Positions 21,968 through 33,714 are shown, counted from the first letter of the stretch. The stretch is 64,000 nt of DNA from Megascapheus bottae (GCA_024803745.1 JANJXV010000196.1:1748501-1812500); one strand, 5' to 3'. Notes: generated by a model from the sequence alone, not told the origin. A program made the numbers and translations.

Positions 21968-23044
21968 TACACTTATATCTCACCTTGGGTGGTATTATCT
22001 GTTATCCTAGTGTGTAGGCATTTGTAGGTCCCCCGCCTGAAGCATCAGGGTCGCCTCCTTCAGGAGGTGGCCCTTGGCCTGTTCTTCCATCCCCTCCTTC
22101 CTGCAAAGCTGTTCAACACCACACTTAAGTTTGCTGGCCCAGCCAACCCTCCCAAGACCAAGCGGCCCGAGTGTTTGCTCAGGTCTGCGGGTGGAGCGGC
22201 CCTCAGCCTGGGGCCATGAGCACTGGTGAGAGGCGAACTCCTCTGTGTCTGCTCTAACCTAAAGCTGACACTCCGCTTTCCACCCATACTGCTCCCAGGC
22301 CACCCTGCAGGGCTGCAGGCCTTGCGGCTGGAAGGGCGTCCCTGCATGGCCAGCGTCTCACAGCTGGCCACCTGGAGACTCTTGCTGTGTGGACATCCAT
22401 GTCCTGTCTCGTCCTCACCTCTTGTCCCCACTCTGCTTTCCATACTTCATGGCAGTTGGTGATGTCCTGCACATTTCCCTCCACGCTTGCGTCTGGAGCT
22501 GGCAGTTTTGGCTGTCAGGGAGCGGGGCCTGGGGTGATACCTTGATTTGGAGATTCATTAAAAATGCCCTAAATGCTTTCTTCTACCTCCCTTGGTTCCT
22601 GCTCTTCTGCTGTGACTGCTGTGGCTTTGGCTGTGGGCAGGTGTGGTTGTGCTGCTCTGGCCTGGAGAGCCAGGGACCCCCACCTCAAGAAGAGAGGGTG
22701 AGGGCACCTTGTCACTTTCCTCCCCGGTTTCAAGGCTGGTGCTGGGCAGGAGAGCGGGCATCACAGGAAACACTCTCCGCAGCACAGGGTCTGGGCTCAG
22801 GCCTGGGGACCCGCTGCCGGGGCCTCTGGTCTCTCATGTGACCACCTTTGTCCACATTTGGCCGCATTCCAGAGGACGTAGGGTGGCAACATTGACGGGG
22901 ACTTGGCTTCATGCTGCTGGGCTTTCACCTCCCCCAACTGTGAACCAAACCACCCTTCCCTTACGAAGGACCCAGCCCCAGGTGTCTTAGTACAGTAATG
23001 AAAACAGGCCAATATGCTTTTGTATTAAAATGATTTCGTTTCCA

Positions 23045-23362
23045 GCTGGGTGTGGTGGCTTACTGCTGTCTGCCTGGCTGTTTTGAAGGTGGACGTTGTC
23101 AGGATCCCAGTCTGACGGAGGCTGACCTGGGCCAAAAGGGTTTAGACTCTGTAGACTCTGGTCTCAATCAATAAGCTGGGTCGAGGAGCATTCCCGGAAG
23201 CCCAGCTACCCAGGGACATAAGTAGAGGGACTGTGCCAGGGCAAAAAATACGAGACTCCACCTGAAAAATGGCGAGCCAAAGGGTGGAGCGTGTGACTCC
23301 CATGGGAGGACTCTGTCCAAACCCACGTGAGGCTCTGAGTTCCAACCCCAGTGCAGCCCCAC
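23045..23362 (+). mobile_element. Diverged B1/7SL-ID composite SINE
   Basis: Starts agctgggtgtggtggcttac and ends with an ID-like right half, gaggctctgagttccaacccc. Several indels. Confidence 0.5.
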
Positions 23363-24164
23363 TGCACACACTCTTCTAGGGTGTCCTACCACATCATTTT
23401 GATGCATGGGCCCAGCTACACATTCCACAGCATGGAAAACTTAGAACTTCATCTTGCCATTAAATTAGGATGTATTACACCACACCTCTTCTTGGCTGCA
23501 CCTGAGGATAAGGTTTGCTACAATGTCACCTAGCCTTAGGTTTCTGTGCCCGCCAGCCCCTTTGACTTCCTGTCTTTGTGCCCTGCCAGCCTCTCTCCAC
23601 ACCGTCTTGGGTCTCCTGTCACCCCTGCCTCCCACAGTTTAGAATGCTGTGGTTGTGGGGGCTTCCACAGCGAGCACTGCTTCTCTCCGTTCTGATTGTC
23701 ACACACAGTGGAGCCAGGCTGGCCCTTCCGGCTCCTCCCTCCTCCACCACCTAATCCCACCCCAGGCCCCCTCTTCTTGTCCTGATCACCCCCATAGGCT
23801 CCAGTAGACCCATCCCGTGTGGCCTATTCAGCCAGGGCCATCTGGTGTGGACCTGTCCAGTGTGGCCCATTCAGCATGGGCTGTCCTGCTGGGCCGGGTG
23901 TCCCCATCTTGGGAAGGCTCCAGCTGGGCCTGCCCGCTCATGGCCGTCGGCCCGATTCTGGCTCTGAGCGATTGTTATTTGGGGCCATCTGCGGTCTTTC
24001 TCTTCCTCGTGGCTGAGTCAGGTCCACTCTCAGCTAACCTTGTTTGTTGTCTTTTCTCTCATTACACATGTGGCTTATCCTTGGCCTTTGTGTTTTGGAA
24101 GGACTGCTGGGTGTGACATCTGAGGGGCCGGGTTTGCTCTTTCCTCCTCTCTGTGGGACCTTGT

Positions 24165-24455
24165 CTGTCCTTTCATTGGTGGTACTGAGTTTTGAACTCA
24201 AGGGCTCTGACCCTTGAGCCATACCCCAGCCCTTTCCTGCTCCTTGTTGTTTCAAGTGAAGCCTTGGTTTTGCACGGGACCAGCCTTAGCCCGTGATCCT
24301 TCCCGCCTGTGCCCTGTAGGACCCAGGCACATGCCACCACGCATGGTTTGTTGGTTGAGGTGGAGTCTACCTGTCCAGGCTGACCTTGAGCCAGGATCCT
24401 CTGTCTGTCTCCCGGGTAGCTGGGATTGTAAGCTGCACTACCACTTGTGGCCTTC
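24165..24455 (-). mobile_element. Diverged SINE pair, reverse
   Basis: ID-like tgagttttgaactcaagggc...cttgagccataccccagccc is followed by B1-like ccaggctgaccttgagccag and cccgggtagctgggattg. Confidence 0.6.
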
Positions 24456-25952
24456 CAGTACGAATTCTTTATTTTGAAATTAACTGTTTCACATTCGATG
24501 TCTTTGAGCCCTTGCTTTCTTCTGTCGCTACCATGTTTTAAATGGAGGGAGTCCTGGCTGCAGGTTTGCGCCCTTCTGTTGTCCAGCCAGGAGCAGCTTC
24601 TCCGTCCTCAGACTTCGGCTTTGTCCACCATAACTCGGCCAGGGGATGTGAAACCGTGTGAGTAGCTGTTCCAGGGTCTGCACCCTGCCTGTGTCAGGGA
24701 GCGTTCAGGATGATCCCTGCCCCACCATGTCGGTCAGTGGTCTCCTGACACCATCAACGCCGGTCCTGGGCCCTGCTCGCGTGTTTCTGCCCTGCAGTCC
24801 TGGAGACCAGACCTTCTAGAGTCCCATTAGAGAATGCACGAGCCGCTGGTGTCCTCGTGAGACGGTTCACGGTCGGCAGTCGTGGGCATCCCCCTGAGCC
24901 ACAGCGAGCTGTCACCAGAGGTCTGGAAGTGCAGAATGAGCAGGCCGTTCAGAAGCGCTCTTGGGCGTGGGGGGAATGTTTCTCAAAACCAGAGATATAA
25001 ACGGGGAAGTTCCTGTCCCTGAGTCCCCAGACGACTGCGTGTATCCAGTGGCTCAAGTCTGTCAGGGAACGTGGAGGCCTCTGTGTCCTTGGACTTCTGC
25101 GCAGGCCTCCTCCCCCGCCTCGCCTCCGAGGATGCTGGGAGCTGCAGGACACTGAGTTTTAGCCCAGCCCCTCTGTGTGCATGGCTAGGCGGCCACGCCA
25201 ACACATGGCTTGATCATAGGTGGACAGTCACTTCCCCCACACCAGGGGCCCCAAAGATGCAGAGAAAGGCAGCTGTGGACCATTTACCTGTCTCCCGTAG
25301 CAACAGGAAACCCCACAAGACACCACAAGGCACAGGACTCTTGGAACCAAGAAACCTAAACATCGCCCTCCATTCCAGAGGCCTAGAGAATGCTGGGAAA
25401 CAGGTTCCTGCCAAGCCACCTGCAGGCGGAGCTAGGATGTTCATCCCAACAGCCCGCCTGGGCTGCCCACCTGGGCCAGGGCCTCTGCCCAGCTGGCCAC
25501 GGCAGACCTTTAGCATCTCCAGGTGACCTCCTTGCAGGCCCACCTCCACCAGGCTGTGTCCCCTCCCCGGCCACCTCTCCAGAGCAGGTGACGTGGGCTC
25601 CCCAGGGAGAGCTAGGCCAGTGCCCTCTCCAGCACTGAGCCATGGTGACCCAGAGCCCACAGGAAACCTCTGCCTGTCTGACCCAGCACAGCCCCCCACC
25701 CCAGCTGAGGCCAGAGACGCAGCTGCTGGGGACAGCCAGGCAGCTGGCGATGAGGCCCCATGTGAGGGCGTGGTCAGCCCCCGGCCACCTGGCCCCGTGG
25801 GTCCTGTGGTGTCCTGCAGAGCCACACGAGGCCGCAGCCCCGCCCAGCACCAAGGAAGTTTACAAGCTGCGTCCTAATGAAGGTCCTCGTGCAGCACGAG
25901 GGACACGGAAAGGGGAGGCGCGTGGGCTCTGCACAGCAAACACACTGCAGGG

Positions 25953-25960
25953 GATAAAAG
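25953..25960 (+). promoter_or_regulatory. TATA box of the 26041-26649 KRTAP10 gene
   Basis: GATAAAAG 88 bp before the ATG. A CTAATGAA homeobox-type motif is at 25874-25881. Confidence 0.75.
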
Positions 25961-26040
25961 CCCAGGACTGCGGGCACCCCACACTCACACTCACACTCAC
26001 ACCCCCACCTCCGCCCACTCCTCCTCCCAGCCCAGCCACC

Positions 26041-26649
26041 ATGGCCGCCTCCACCATGTCCGTCTGCTCCGACGCCCGCACCAACGCCTCCTGGCAGGTG
26101 GACGACTGCCCAGAGAGCTGCTGCGAGCCCTGCTGCCAGCCCAGCTGCTGCCAGCCCAGCTGCTGCCAGCCCAGCGGCTGTGCCCCTGCCCCCAGCCTCA
26201 CCTTCCTCTGCTCCCCAGTGTGCAGCCCCTGCTGCCAGTCAGGCTGCACCAGCAGCTGCATACCCTCCTGCTGCCAGCAGTCTAGCTGCCAGCCCTGCTG
26301 CTGCCCCTCCTCTCCCTGCCAGCAGTCCTGCTGTGTGCCTGTCTGCTGCAAACCCATGTGCTGTGTGCCCGTGTGCTGCAAGCCTGTCTGCTGCGAGCCT
26401 GTGTGCTGCAAGCCTGTGAGCTGCGAGCCCGTGTGCTGTAAACCCGTGTGCTGTGTGCCTGTCTGCTGCAAGCCCGTGAGCTGCGAGCCCGTGTGCTGTG
26501 GGGCTTCCTCCTCTCCCTGCCAGCAGTCTAGCTGCCAGCCCTGCTGCTGCCCCTCCTCTCCCTGCCAGCAGTCCTCCAGCGTGTCCCTGCTGTGCAGGCC
26601 TGTGTGCTTCGTGCCCTCCTGCTCTGAAGCTTCTTCTTCCTGCTGCTAG
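26041..26649 (+). CDS. KRTAP10: Hair keratin-associated protein 10 family, truncated/chimeric C-terminus (202 aa)
   Basis: Intronless KRTAP10 with the standard head, except that codon 13 is CGC (Arg) where every other standard-head copy has TGC (Cys). Through residue 180 or so it follows its neighbours: QPSCC units, [19 protein letters not shown] repeats, [11 protein letters not shown]. It then leaves the family tail right after SLLCRPVC and ends [13 protein letters not shown], followed by two adjacent TAG codons. The usual tail is absent. The following 150 bp is C-rich, with no clean KAP frame. TATA, Kozak ATG and AATAAA are present, so it is probably expressed. It could be a recombinant gene or an older lineage. 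Confidence 0.9.
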   Translation: MAASTMSVCSDARTNASWQVDDCPESCCEPCCQPSCCQPSCCQPSGCAPAPSLTFLCSPVCSPCCQSGCTSSCIPSCCQQSSCQPCCCPSSPCQQSCCVPVCCKPMCCVPVCCKPVCCEPVCCKPVSCEPVCCKPVCCVPVCCKPVSCEPVCCGASSSPCQQSSCQPCCCPSSPCQQSSSVSLLCRPVCFVPSCSEASSSCC

Positions 26650-26905
26650 TAGCCTAGTTTACTGCCTACCCTCCCTGCCCAGAGTCCTTCTCTGTGCCAG
26701 CCGCTGCACTCCCACCCACCACTCTGGGGCTGCCCCTCGCTCAGCCTGCGAGCGTTGCCTTCCTGGCCTGCCAAGCCTGCACCAGCCTGGCCCACATCTG
26801 TGGCCCCAGCCTGTCCTAAGTTCCTCTCAGCTCTGGCTTTGGTGATGTTCCTCTCCTGTCTGGGCTGGCGCTGCAGCCCCCAGCCCCATCTCAGCCCTTG
26901 GGCAC

Positions 26906-26911
26906 AATAAA
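26906..26911 (+). terminator. Poly(A) signal AATAAA of the 26041-26649 gene
   Basis: AATAAA about 257 bp after the stop, followed by a T/G-containing region. Confidence 0.7.
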
Positions 26912-27324
26912 CCCTCCAGTACCCACCCCCACTGTCTCATATGGACTAATGTGTTGGGGATACAATGAAGCCTGATCAGGCTCGGAGTCTCATGCCATGG
27001 ACCCTGTCTGCCTCACCAGCTGTGGGGCTCAGTGGCTCCACACAGCCTGCTGCCCCGCGTCGTGTCTGCTGCAGGTTCTGCAGGCTCCAGAGACCCTGCA
27101 CCCCCACTTAGGCTAGGACCCCGAACCATCCATGCTCTAGGGTGGACCAACTTGTGTCCCAAGCTGAGCTGGAGACAAGGGAGACTGGGGTGGGGCGGGG
27201 CGGGGCCAGGCTGGGCTGGCAGAGGATGCACTGCACTCCTTGGGGTCAAGGCCTGGTGTGGGGTCCTGAGCACTGCTGGGAAGGCCCCAAGCTCCCACCG
27301 TCCACACTGGGGAGCCCCGAGGAG
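26912..27324. other. Non-coding DNA after the 26041 KRTAP10
   Basis: No gene or repeat recognised before the G-rich array. Confidence 0.3.
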
Positions 27325-27883
27325 CCTGGCTGGGGGGGGGACGGTCCTGGCTGGGGGGGGAACGGTCCTGGCTGTGGGGGGGACGGTCCTGGCTGGGGGG
27401 GGACGGTCCTGGCTGGGGGGAGATGGTCCTGGCTGTGGGGGGGGGACGGTCCTGGCTGGGGGGGGACGGTCCTGGCTGGGGGGGGACGGTCCTGCCTGTG
27501 GGGGGGGACGGTCCTGGCTGGGGGGGGGCGGTCCTGGCTGGGGGGGGAGGGTCCTGGCTGGGGGGGGACGGTCCTGGCTGGGGGGGGACGGTCCTGCCTG
27601 TGGGGGGGGGACGGTCCTGGCTGGGGGGGGCGGTCCTGGCTGGGGGGGAGGGTCCTGGCTGGGGGGGGACAGTCCTGGCTGTGGGGGGGACGGTCCTGGC
27701 TGTGGGGGGACGGTCCTGGCTGTGGGGGGGACGGTCCTGGCTGGGGGGGGACGGTCCTGGCTGGAGGGGGACGGTCCTGCCTGTGGGGGGGGACGGTCCT
27801 GGCTGGGGGGGGCGGTCCTGGCTGGGGGGGGAGGGTCCTGGCTGGGGGGGGAACGGTCCTGGCTGTGGGGGGGACGGTCCTGG
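27325..27883. repeat. Minisatellite of G-runs, about 20-bp unit GGTCCTGGCTGGGGGGGGAC
   Basis: About 26 units, each carrying a run of 6-9 G, with a TGTGGGGGGG variant. G-quadruplex potential on the plus (TSPEAR sense) strand is very high. Confidence 0.95.
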
Positions 27884-28419
27884 CCTTCTGCTTGTCCACA
27901 GTGGTCAATGGCCGCCCCTCCGTCCTCGGGGAGGTGAGCTACCTGTCTGGTTCCTTAGCCAAGGGGTAGAGCACTGCAGGCCGGGTGCATGGTACTGGGT
28001 TCAGGCTCTCGCAGGTGGGCCGCCCTGGCTGTCAGTGTTTACCATCGCGCCACGGTGGTCACCTTCGAGGGACCTAAATTCCCAGATGTGGGTTTGCAGG
28101 GGGCGTGGTGGCTGGTTTCAAATGTGAGCTCTGAGCTGGGCTGTGGAGTGCAGGGGGAGGGAGAGGATATCGTGGGGAGCTGGGGCGAGCACCCCCAAAC
28201 CACCAGGACAAGCCCACAGCACTACCTGTCTGCATCACTGAGGAGGGGAGCGGGGGGGCTGGGCTCTGAGCTCCCCCCCCGCTCCCCTCTTCTCTTTTTC
28301 GTGCTTTCGTAGGGGGTGAGTTTGGAGTACAGCTTGACATCACTCCTCTTTTCTTTCGCCTGGATATTTTCTGAGTGGCTGTAGCTGTCTCACATTTCTG
28401 GCTGCCTTGCTTCCTTCTT

Positions 28420-28745
28420 TAGCCACAACCAAGGCCGTCCGAACTTCTTCAGGTCCTCTTTGACCCCGGATGTTTAAGTGTGCATTCTAGCTTTCCTTCT
28501 GTTTTGACTTCTAGTTTCCTTTCGTGCTCACAGAAGATACTTGATTCCATTTTAGTCGCACAAGGTTAAGGAGCCCAGTTTCGCGGCCTCAGATGCTGCG
28601 TTACCCGGAGGCCATCCCGTGTCTACAGGCTTTGTACTGTCGTCTCTGGGTCCCCACGAGATCTAGCCCCTCCTTCCCCGTTCAGGACCCAGAGTAGCTT
28701 GTTGAAGTCCCCAGCAACAACTTAGCACAGGAGTGTTCCACCTGT
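28420..28745 (-). mobile_element. Possible LINE-1 remnant
   Basis: Phrases such as gacttctagtttcctttcgtg followed by agaagatacttgattcca resemble antisense LINE-1 ORF2. Diverged and short. Confidence 0.35.
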
Positions 28746-29194
28746 CTTCTGTTCTGCCCGCGTCGCTGCATGTGTTTCGGAGTCTGATGTTAGCTGTGCC
28801 ACATTCACAGGGGCTGACCCTCCTGGGCAGACCAGCTCCTGCTGTGTGGTCTGCCATGGCCGGGCAGCAGGCGGCCCAGAACCCACGATGCTTGGCCTGC
28901 AAACATGGAGCAAAGCCATTGCCCAGCGCAGTGCACGCCCCCAGCCTCTCCAAGCCCCACCAGTGTGGGCCTCAGGGAAGGGAAGGGAGAGGCATGGCTT
29001 CACCCTGTTATCCACCCTCTTCGGGGCTCTGACTCCTTAGTGGCAGAGATGCCAGGCATTTCGTCTCCTGAACCTAACGCCAACTCACAACAATCGAGGG
29101 CATTCACGGGTTTTCGAGGAACAGGGAGTAAAGTTTATTAATTTTACCAGGCAAAATGAGGACCACATGTTGCTGATATATCTGGATGGGAAAA

Positions 29195-29395
29195 GTACAA
29201 ACCCGAGCTCTGGTGGCTCAGTTCTGACATCCTAGCTACTCAGGAGGCTGAAACTGGGGGCTGAGGTCTGAGGTTTGAAGCTAATTGAGCAAGAAAGCCC
29301 ATGAGACTCTTATCTCCAAGGAGCCACCAGCAAATGGGCAGTGGTACTGTAGCGTCAAGTGGTAGAGTGCTAGCCCTGAGCACAGGCAAAAAGAA
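29195..29395 (+). mobile_element. B1/7SL-ID composite SINE
   Basis: gctctggtggctcagttctg, ctactcaggaggctgaaact, then ID-like caagtggtagagtgctagcc; the A-rich tail grades into the GGAA repeat. Confidence 0.75.
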
Positions 29396-29637
29396 AGAAG
29401 GAAGAGAGGGATGAAGAAGGAAGGAAAGAGGGGGGAGGGAAGGAAGGAGAAACAAAGGAAGGAAGGAAGGAAGGAAGGAAGGAAGGAAGGAAGGAAGGAA
29501 GGAAGAAAGGAAGGAAGGAAAAGGGGGAAGGAGGGAGGGAGGAAGAAGGGAGGGAGGGAGAGAAGAGGGAGGGAGGGAGGAAGGAAAAGGGGGAGGGCGG
29601 GAAGGAGTGGGGAAAGGAGGGAGGGAGGGAAGGAAGG
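29390..29637. repeat. (GGAA)n purine microsatellite
   Basis: About 250 bases of GGAA/GGGA purines expanded from the SINE tail, with a pure GGAA core at 29457-29505. Confidence 0.95.
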
Positions 29638-29787
29638 ATTGTTCAGGGGGCTTGGTGTGTGAGGGTAGCAGCCTCTGGGAGTGTACTTGACCTGTTGCCT
29701 GCATGGGTTGCCTTGAGGGACCGTGGTGACAGTTCCTAGGGTGTCCTTAACTGCTGGGGTCAGCGAGGGACAGCGATTGGGAACTCC

Positions 29788-29911
29788 CCGGAGCCGTGAA
29801 GGCTGCTCCCGTGTCCTCCCCGGAGCCGTGAAGGCTGCTCCCGTGTCCTCCCTGGAGCTGTGAAGGCTGCTCCCGTGTCCTCCCTGGAGCTGTGAAGGCT
29901 GCTCCTGGGTC
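29788..29911. repeat. Short tandem repeat, about 31-bp unit
   Basis: Four copies of a CCGGAGCCGTGAAGGCTGCT unit plus CCCGTGTCCTC; the third and fourth read TGGAGCTGTG. Confidence 0.9.
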
Positions 29912-31040
29912 CTCACGCCGCGGAGTCTAAGGGGAGCGAGGGGCAGGGAGGAAGGAGAGAAGAAAGTCTTTTTCCAGCTCACCATCAGGGGCCAACTCTA
30001 CCTTATCTTAGAGAGGCCCGAGGGCGAGGGCTGGCAGACCCCACTCCTCCAGCCCAGCAGAGCCAAGGCAGCAGAGCGACTCCGCCTCCCATCCCGGCCT
30101 CACCCCACAGGGAAACGGGCCAGGGCTCTGCCCGTGGGAAGATGTCCAGTCAGATCAACCACACAACTGGCTGGACGCGGGGCTTCTCTGGAGTCGGGAC
30201 TGGAGACCACACTCCGTAGGGAGCTCATTAGATGCCAGGAGGATAGACGTGGACTCCAAGCTCCTAAGGCCCTGAGACCACGCGTGGCAGGGCTGGGGTG
30301 AGCCAGCGTGGGAGGCTAGCTAGAAGAGCGTGCCAGGACAGCCATCAGGGCGGGCACACAGGACCAACCCCAGGGGTGGCCCCGCCCCACAGGCACCCAC
30401 CATGCTCCAGAACTCAGGCGGAGGCCGAGGGCTGCTGTTGGGGCTGAGGAGGAGCCACCGGGCTTCCATCTTTGCCAAGATAGAACCTGCTGGCCCAGGC
30501 CGAGGACAGGGCGGGGACTCAGGAGAGGCGGGGTGATGAGACACTGCTCAGAGCTGGCTAGGGGTCACAGTCACGGTCCAGGCCTGACCCCCTCAGGTCA
30601 GCAACCCTGGGGTCACTAGCCACCCTGGCCTCAAGTCCTTGTCAGGTGACAACTGTCTCACTTCGGGGTGACAGGGGAGGTCCTTGGGCCACGGCCAACA
30701 AGGGAACAAAGGGCTTGTGCTGTTGGCTAGTGGAGCCATGGTGTCTCGGCAGACTCAGGCTGACCAAGACAAGTACCACAGGGGAGACCAAGCACCATCA
30801 CTCCTAGAGCACAAACCAGGCACCCCGACAACAGACAGACAGATGCCAGTCAGACAAACACAGGTGGACAAATGCATAGATACATAGACAGACGAATGGA
30901 CAGACAGACAAACAGATGACAGGAAGATCACTGACAACACTAGGTAGGACGACGACAGACAGCCCCCTCTGTCCACTGCCATGCCCGCCCTGCTGTGGCC
31001 GCGGGCACAGACGCGGCTGGTGGTAAACAAGCTGGACAAC
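29912..31040. other. DNA upstream of the 31221 KRTAP10
   Basis: GC-rich, with an imperfect GACA/GATA-type tract at 30830-30960 that may correspond to the CTAT microsatellite upstream of the inverted partner at 5753. No exon seen. Confidence 0.35.
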
Positions 31041-31130
31041 ACCCTGACCAATGACAAACAAACATGGTCCATGACAGCGGAGCCATCCAGGAAGGGGAAG
31101 CTGGGCCCAGCACAACAAGCACAGGAGGGG

Positions 31131-31138
31131 CATAAAAA
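31131..31138 (+). promoter_or_regulatory. TATA box of the 31221-32060 KRTAP10 gene
   Basis: CATAAAAA exactly 90 bp before the ATG, within a 95-bp promoter block shared in inverted orientation with 6663-6760. Confidence 0.8.
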
Positions 31139-31220
31139 CCAGCGGCCATGCACTCACTCATACCCACTCACACCCACTCACACCCACTCACAAACCCCTC
31201 CTCCTCCCAGCCCAGCCACC

Positions 31221-32060
31221 ATGGCCGCCTCCACCATGTCCGTCTGCTCCGACGCCTGCACCAACGCCTCCTGGCAGGTGGACGACTGCCCAGAGAGCTG
31301 CTGCGAGCCCTGCTGCCAGCCCAGCTGCTGCCAGCCCAGCTGCTGCCAGCCCAGCTGCTGTGCCCCTGCCCCCAGCCTCACCTTCCTCTGCTCCCCAGTG
31401 TGCAGCCCCTGCTGCCAGTCAGGCTGCACCAGCAGCTGCACAGCCTCCTGCTGCCAGCAGTCTAGCTGCCAGCCCTGCTGCTGCCCCTCCTCTCCCTGCC
31501 AGCAGTCCTGCTGTGTGCCTGTCTGCTGCAAACCCATGTGTTGTGTGCCTGTCTGCTGCAAGCCTGTGAGCTGCGAGCCTGTGTGCTGTGAGCCTGTGTG
31601 CTGTGGGGCTTCTTCCTCCTGCTGCCAGCAGTCTAGCTGCCAGCCTTCTTGCTGCCCCTCCTCTCCCTGCCAGCAGTCCTGCTGTGTGCCTGTGTGTTGT
31701 AAACCCATGTGCTGCGAGCCTGTGTGCTGTAAACCCGTGTGCTGTAAACCCGTGTGCTGTGTGCCTGTCTGCTGCGAGCCCGTGTGCTGTGGGGCTTCCT
31801 CCTCTCCCTGCCAGCAGTCTAGCTGCCAGCCCTGCTGCTGCCCCTCCTCTCCCTGCCAGCAGTCCTCCAGCGTGTCCCTGCTGTGCAGGCCTGTGTGCAG
31901 GCCCGCCTGCTGTGTGCCCACCTCCTCCTGCTGCTGTGCCCCCTGCTGCCAGCCCAGCTGCTGCCGCCCCGCGGCCTCCTGTGTGTCCCTGCTGTGCCGC
32001 CCTGCCTGCTCCCGCCAGGCCTGCTGTGGCAGCTCCTTGGGCCAGAAGTGCAGCTGCTGA
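31221..32060 (+). CDS. KRTAP10: Hair keratin-associated protein 10 family (279 aa)
   Basis: Complete intronless KRTAP10 starting at the Kozak ATG 31221. It has three QPSCC units, [23 protein letters not shown] (Ala where most have Pro), two CCQQSSCQP modules, a [11 protein letters not shown] junction and the full tail. The tail reads [10 protein letters not shown], with Leu replacing a Ser of the other copies. Its promoter closely matches that of the inverted gene at 5753-6580, while its coding middle (SSSPC junction) resembles the two plus-strand genes upstream of it. This mosaic pattern suggests gene conversion. Confidence 0.94.
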   Translation: MAASTMSVCSDACTNASWQVDDCPESCCEPCCQPSCCQPSCCQPSCCAPAPSLTFLCSPVCSPCCQSGCTSSCTASCCQQSSCQPCCCPSSPCQQSCCVPVCCKPMCCVPVCCKPVSCEPVCCEPVCCGASSSCCQQSSCQPSCCPSSPCQQSCCVPVCCKPMCCEPVCCKPVCCKPVCCVPVCCEPVCCGASSSPCQQSSCQPCCCPSSPCQQSSSVSLLCRPVCRPACCVPTSSCCCAPCCQPSCCRPAASCVSLLCRPACSRQACCGSSLGQKCSC

Positions 32061-32233
32061 ACATGGAGCCCAGGGCCAGCAGGCCTTTCCTACCATGAGC
32101 TCATGCACATCCTGTGCTGGCTCGCTCATTCTCTCCTTCCTCCTTCCCGCTTCCCCCTTCCCTCCTCTCTCCCTCTGGGTCACTCTCCTCCTACTTGTGT
32201 CTGTGTCACTTGCCCTTGATTTTCATTGTCATC

Positions 32234-32239
32234 AATAAA
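32234..32239 (+). terminator. Poly(A) signal AATAAA of the 31221-32060 gene
   Basis: AATAAA about 175 bp after the stop, followed by GT-rich sequence (ccctgttgtgggtttg). Confidence 0.75.
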
Positions 32240-32629
32240 CTCATGACTACCATGAGTCCTCCGGTCCCTGTTGTGGGTTTGAGCAGGCAGCTGCTCCTGG
32301 CCACTGCTTCTAGGAGCAAAGGAGGCCTCAGGGCCCCACCCCGCAGCTGGGGTGCTGGCGGGCGAGACCCCACCATTCACAGAATCCACCCCCAGCCCTG
32401 AGCAATCATACCAACATGAGTGATGCTGGGTGAGGCTGGAGCTCACCCCTGCTGGGTGCCTGGCTCTATGACAAACGCAGGCCCCATCATTCCGGGGGCC
32501 TCGATGACACCCCAAGAGCTGCCCGGCAGGAGGCTGGCATTCATCCTGCAAGTGCCTAACAGAACTCCTGGGGAAGCCTCAATGGAGAAAATGTCCCAGG
32601 AAAGAGTGGGAGAGAAGAAGAATCAGGGC

Positions 32630-32809
32630 AGGGAGTTTGGCCTAGTGGTAGAGTGCTTGCCTAGCCTGCACGAAGACCTGAGTTCGATTCCTTGGTACCA
32701 CATACATAGAAAAGAGCTAGAGGTGGTGCTGAGGCTCAAGTGGTAGAGCTGTAGTCTTGAGAAAGTCCAAGGACAGTGCTCAGACCCGGAGCTCAAGCTC
32801 AGGACTGGC

Positions 32810-32810
<1 letters not shown>
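32630..32810 (+). mobile_element. tRNA/ID-derived dimeric SINE
   Basis: ggagtttggcctagtggtag, gagttcgattccttggtacc, then a second unit caagtggtagagctgtagtc...gagctcaagctc; its tail became the GAAA repeat. Confidence 0.85.
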
Positions 32811-32907
<97 letters not shown>

Positions 32908-32960
32908 GAAGGAAGGAAGGAAGGAAGGAAGGAAGGAAGGAAGGAAGGAAGGAAAGAAAG
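32811..32960. repeat. (GAAA)n(GGAA)n microsatellite
   Basis: About 24 GAAA units followed by about 12 GGAA units, grown from a SINE tail. Confidence 0.97.
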
Positions 32961-33056
32961 AGGAAGACTCAAAGGTGACACATGTGACTGCCTTCCTGCA
33001 CAAGGCGCCCTTTAAACCCACTCCAGGGGTAAAAGTCCAGGCTCCCATTGGCAGTG

Positions 33057-33264
33057 TGTGTCAGTGCCTGGCTCGTCCCTGAGCTTTTGTGCTCAAGGCT
33101 AGCACTCTACCTCTGGAACCACAGCTCCATTTCAGTTTTCTGGTAATGAAACTGGAGATAGCAGTCTCGGGGACTTTCCTGCCCGGGCTGGCTTTGAACC
33201 TTGATCCTCACCTCAGCCTCCTGAGTAGCTAGGATGACCGGTGTGAGCCCCACACCTGGCTTGT
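33057..33264 (-). mobile_element. B1/7SL-ID composite SINE, reverse
   Basis: tgagcttttgtgctcaaggc, tagcactctacctctggaac, gggctggctttgaaccttga, cctgagtagctaggatgacc. Confidence 0.85.
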
Positions 33265-33579
33265 CTTGGGTTATTAAAAGAAGAAAAAGATCTCCCTGAT
33301 CCTTGTTTAACATGCTTAGTTTGCTTCGTGTGTGACTGTGCTGGAGGAACATTGGTGGTCACTGCTTGGTGACACGTCTGGGTTTAGCGGACACTTGGGG
33401 GAGCTGCTCAGGGACACATCTGTGCTCAGTCGACATTTTCCCCAGGCTTTCCTCTCTTTGGGAACTGGCCGATTTGAGTGGGTCTTTGACACGGTGGCTC
33501 TTGTGTGCGTTTCAATCCCACGAGGGTTACTTTGTTCTAGGGTGTTCCAGGGTACTGAGATGTTTACCCTGGTACCAGC

Positions 33580-33676
33580 AAGAGAGAGAGGAAGGAAGAA
33601 AGGAGGGAGGGAGGAAGGGAAGGGAAGAGAAGGAGGGAGGAAGGGGGAAGAAAAGAAGGACGGGGAGGGAGGGAGG
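33580..33676. repeat. Purine-rich GGAA/GGGA tract
   Basis: About 95 bases of nearly pure A/G on the plus strand. Confidence 0.85.
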
Positions 33677-33714
33677 ATGGAGTGCGGGGACAGAACTGTC
33701 TTCAGAGGTGGCAG

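Larger units (their letters stand above)
21968..25860. other. TSPEAR intron 2 DNA between KRTAP10 copies
   Basis: Holds diverged SINEs at about 23045-23362 and 24165-24455; otherwise nothing recognised. The GC-rich part from 25400 leads into the promoter of the 26041 gene. Confidence 0.35.

Noticed and set aside
27032..28127. Open frames of 200-300 codons rich in Gly and Trp (GGDGPGWGG)
   Set aside because: Translation of the G-run minisatellite; present in all frames with no other support.
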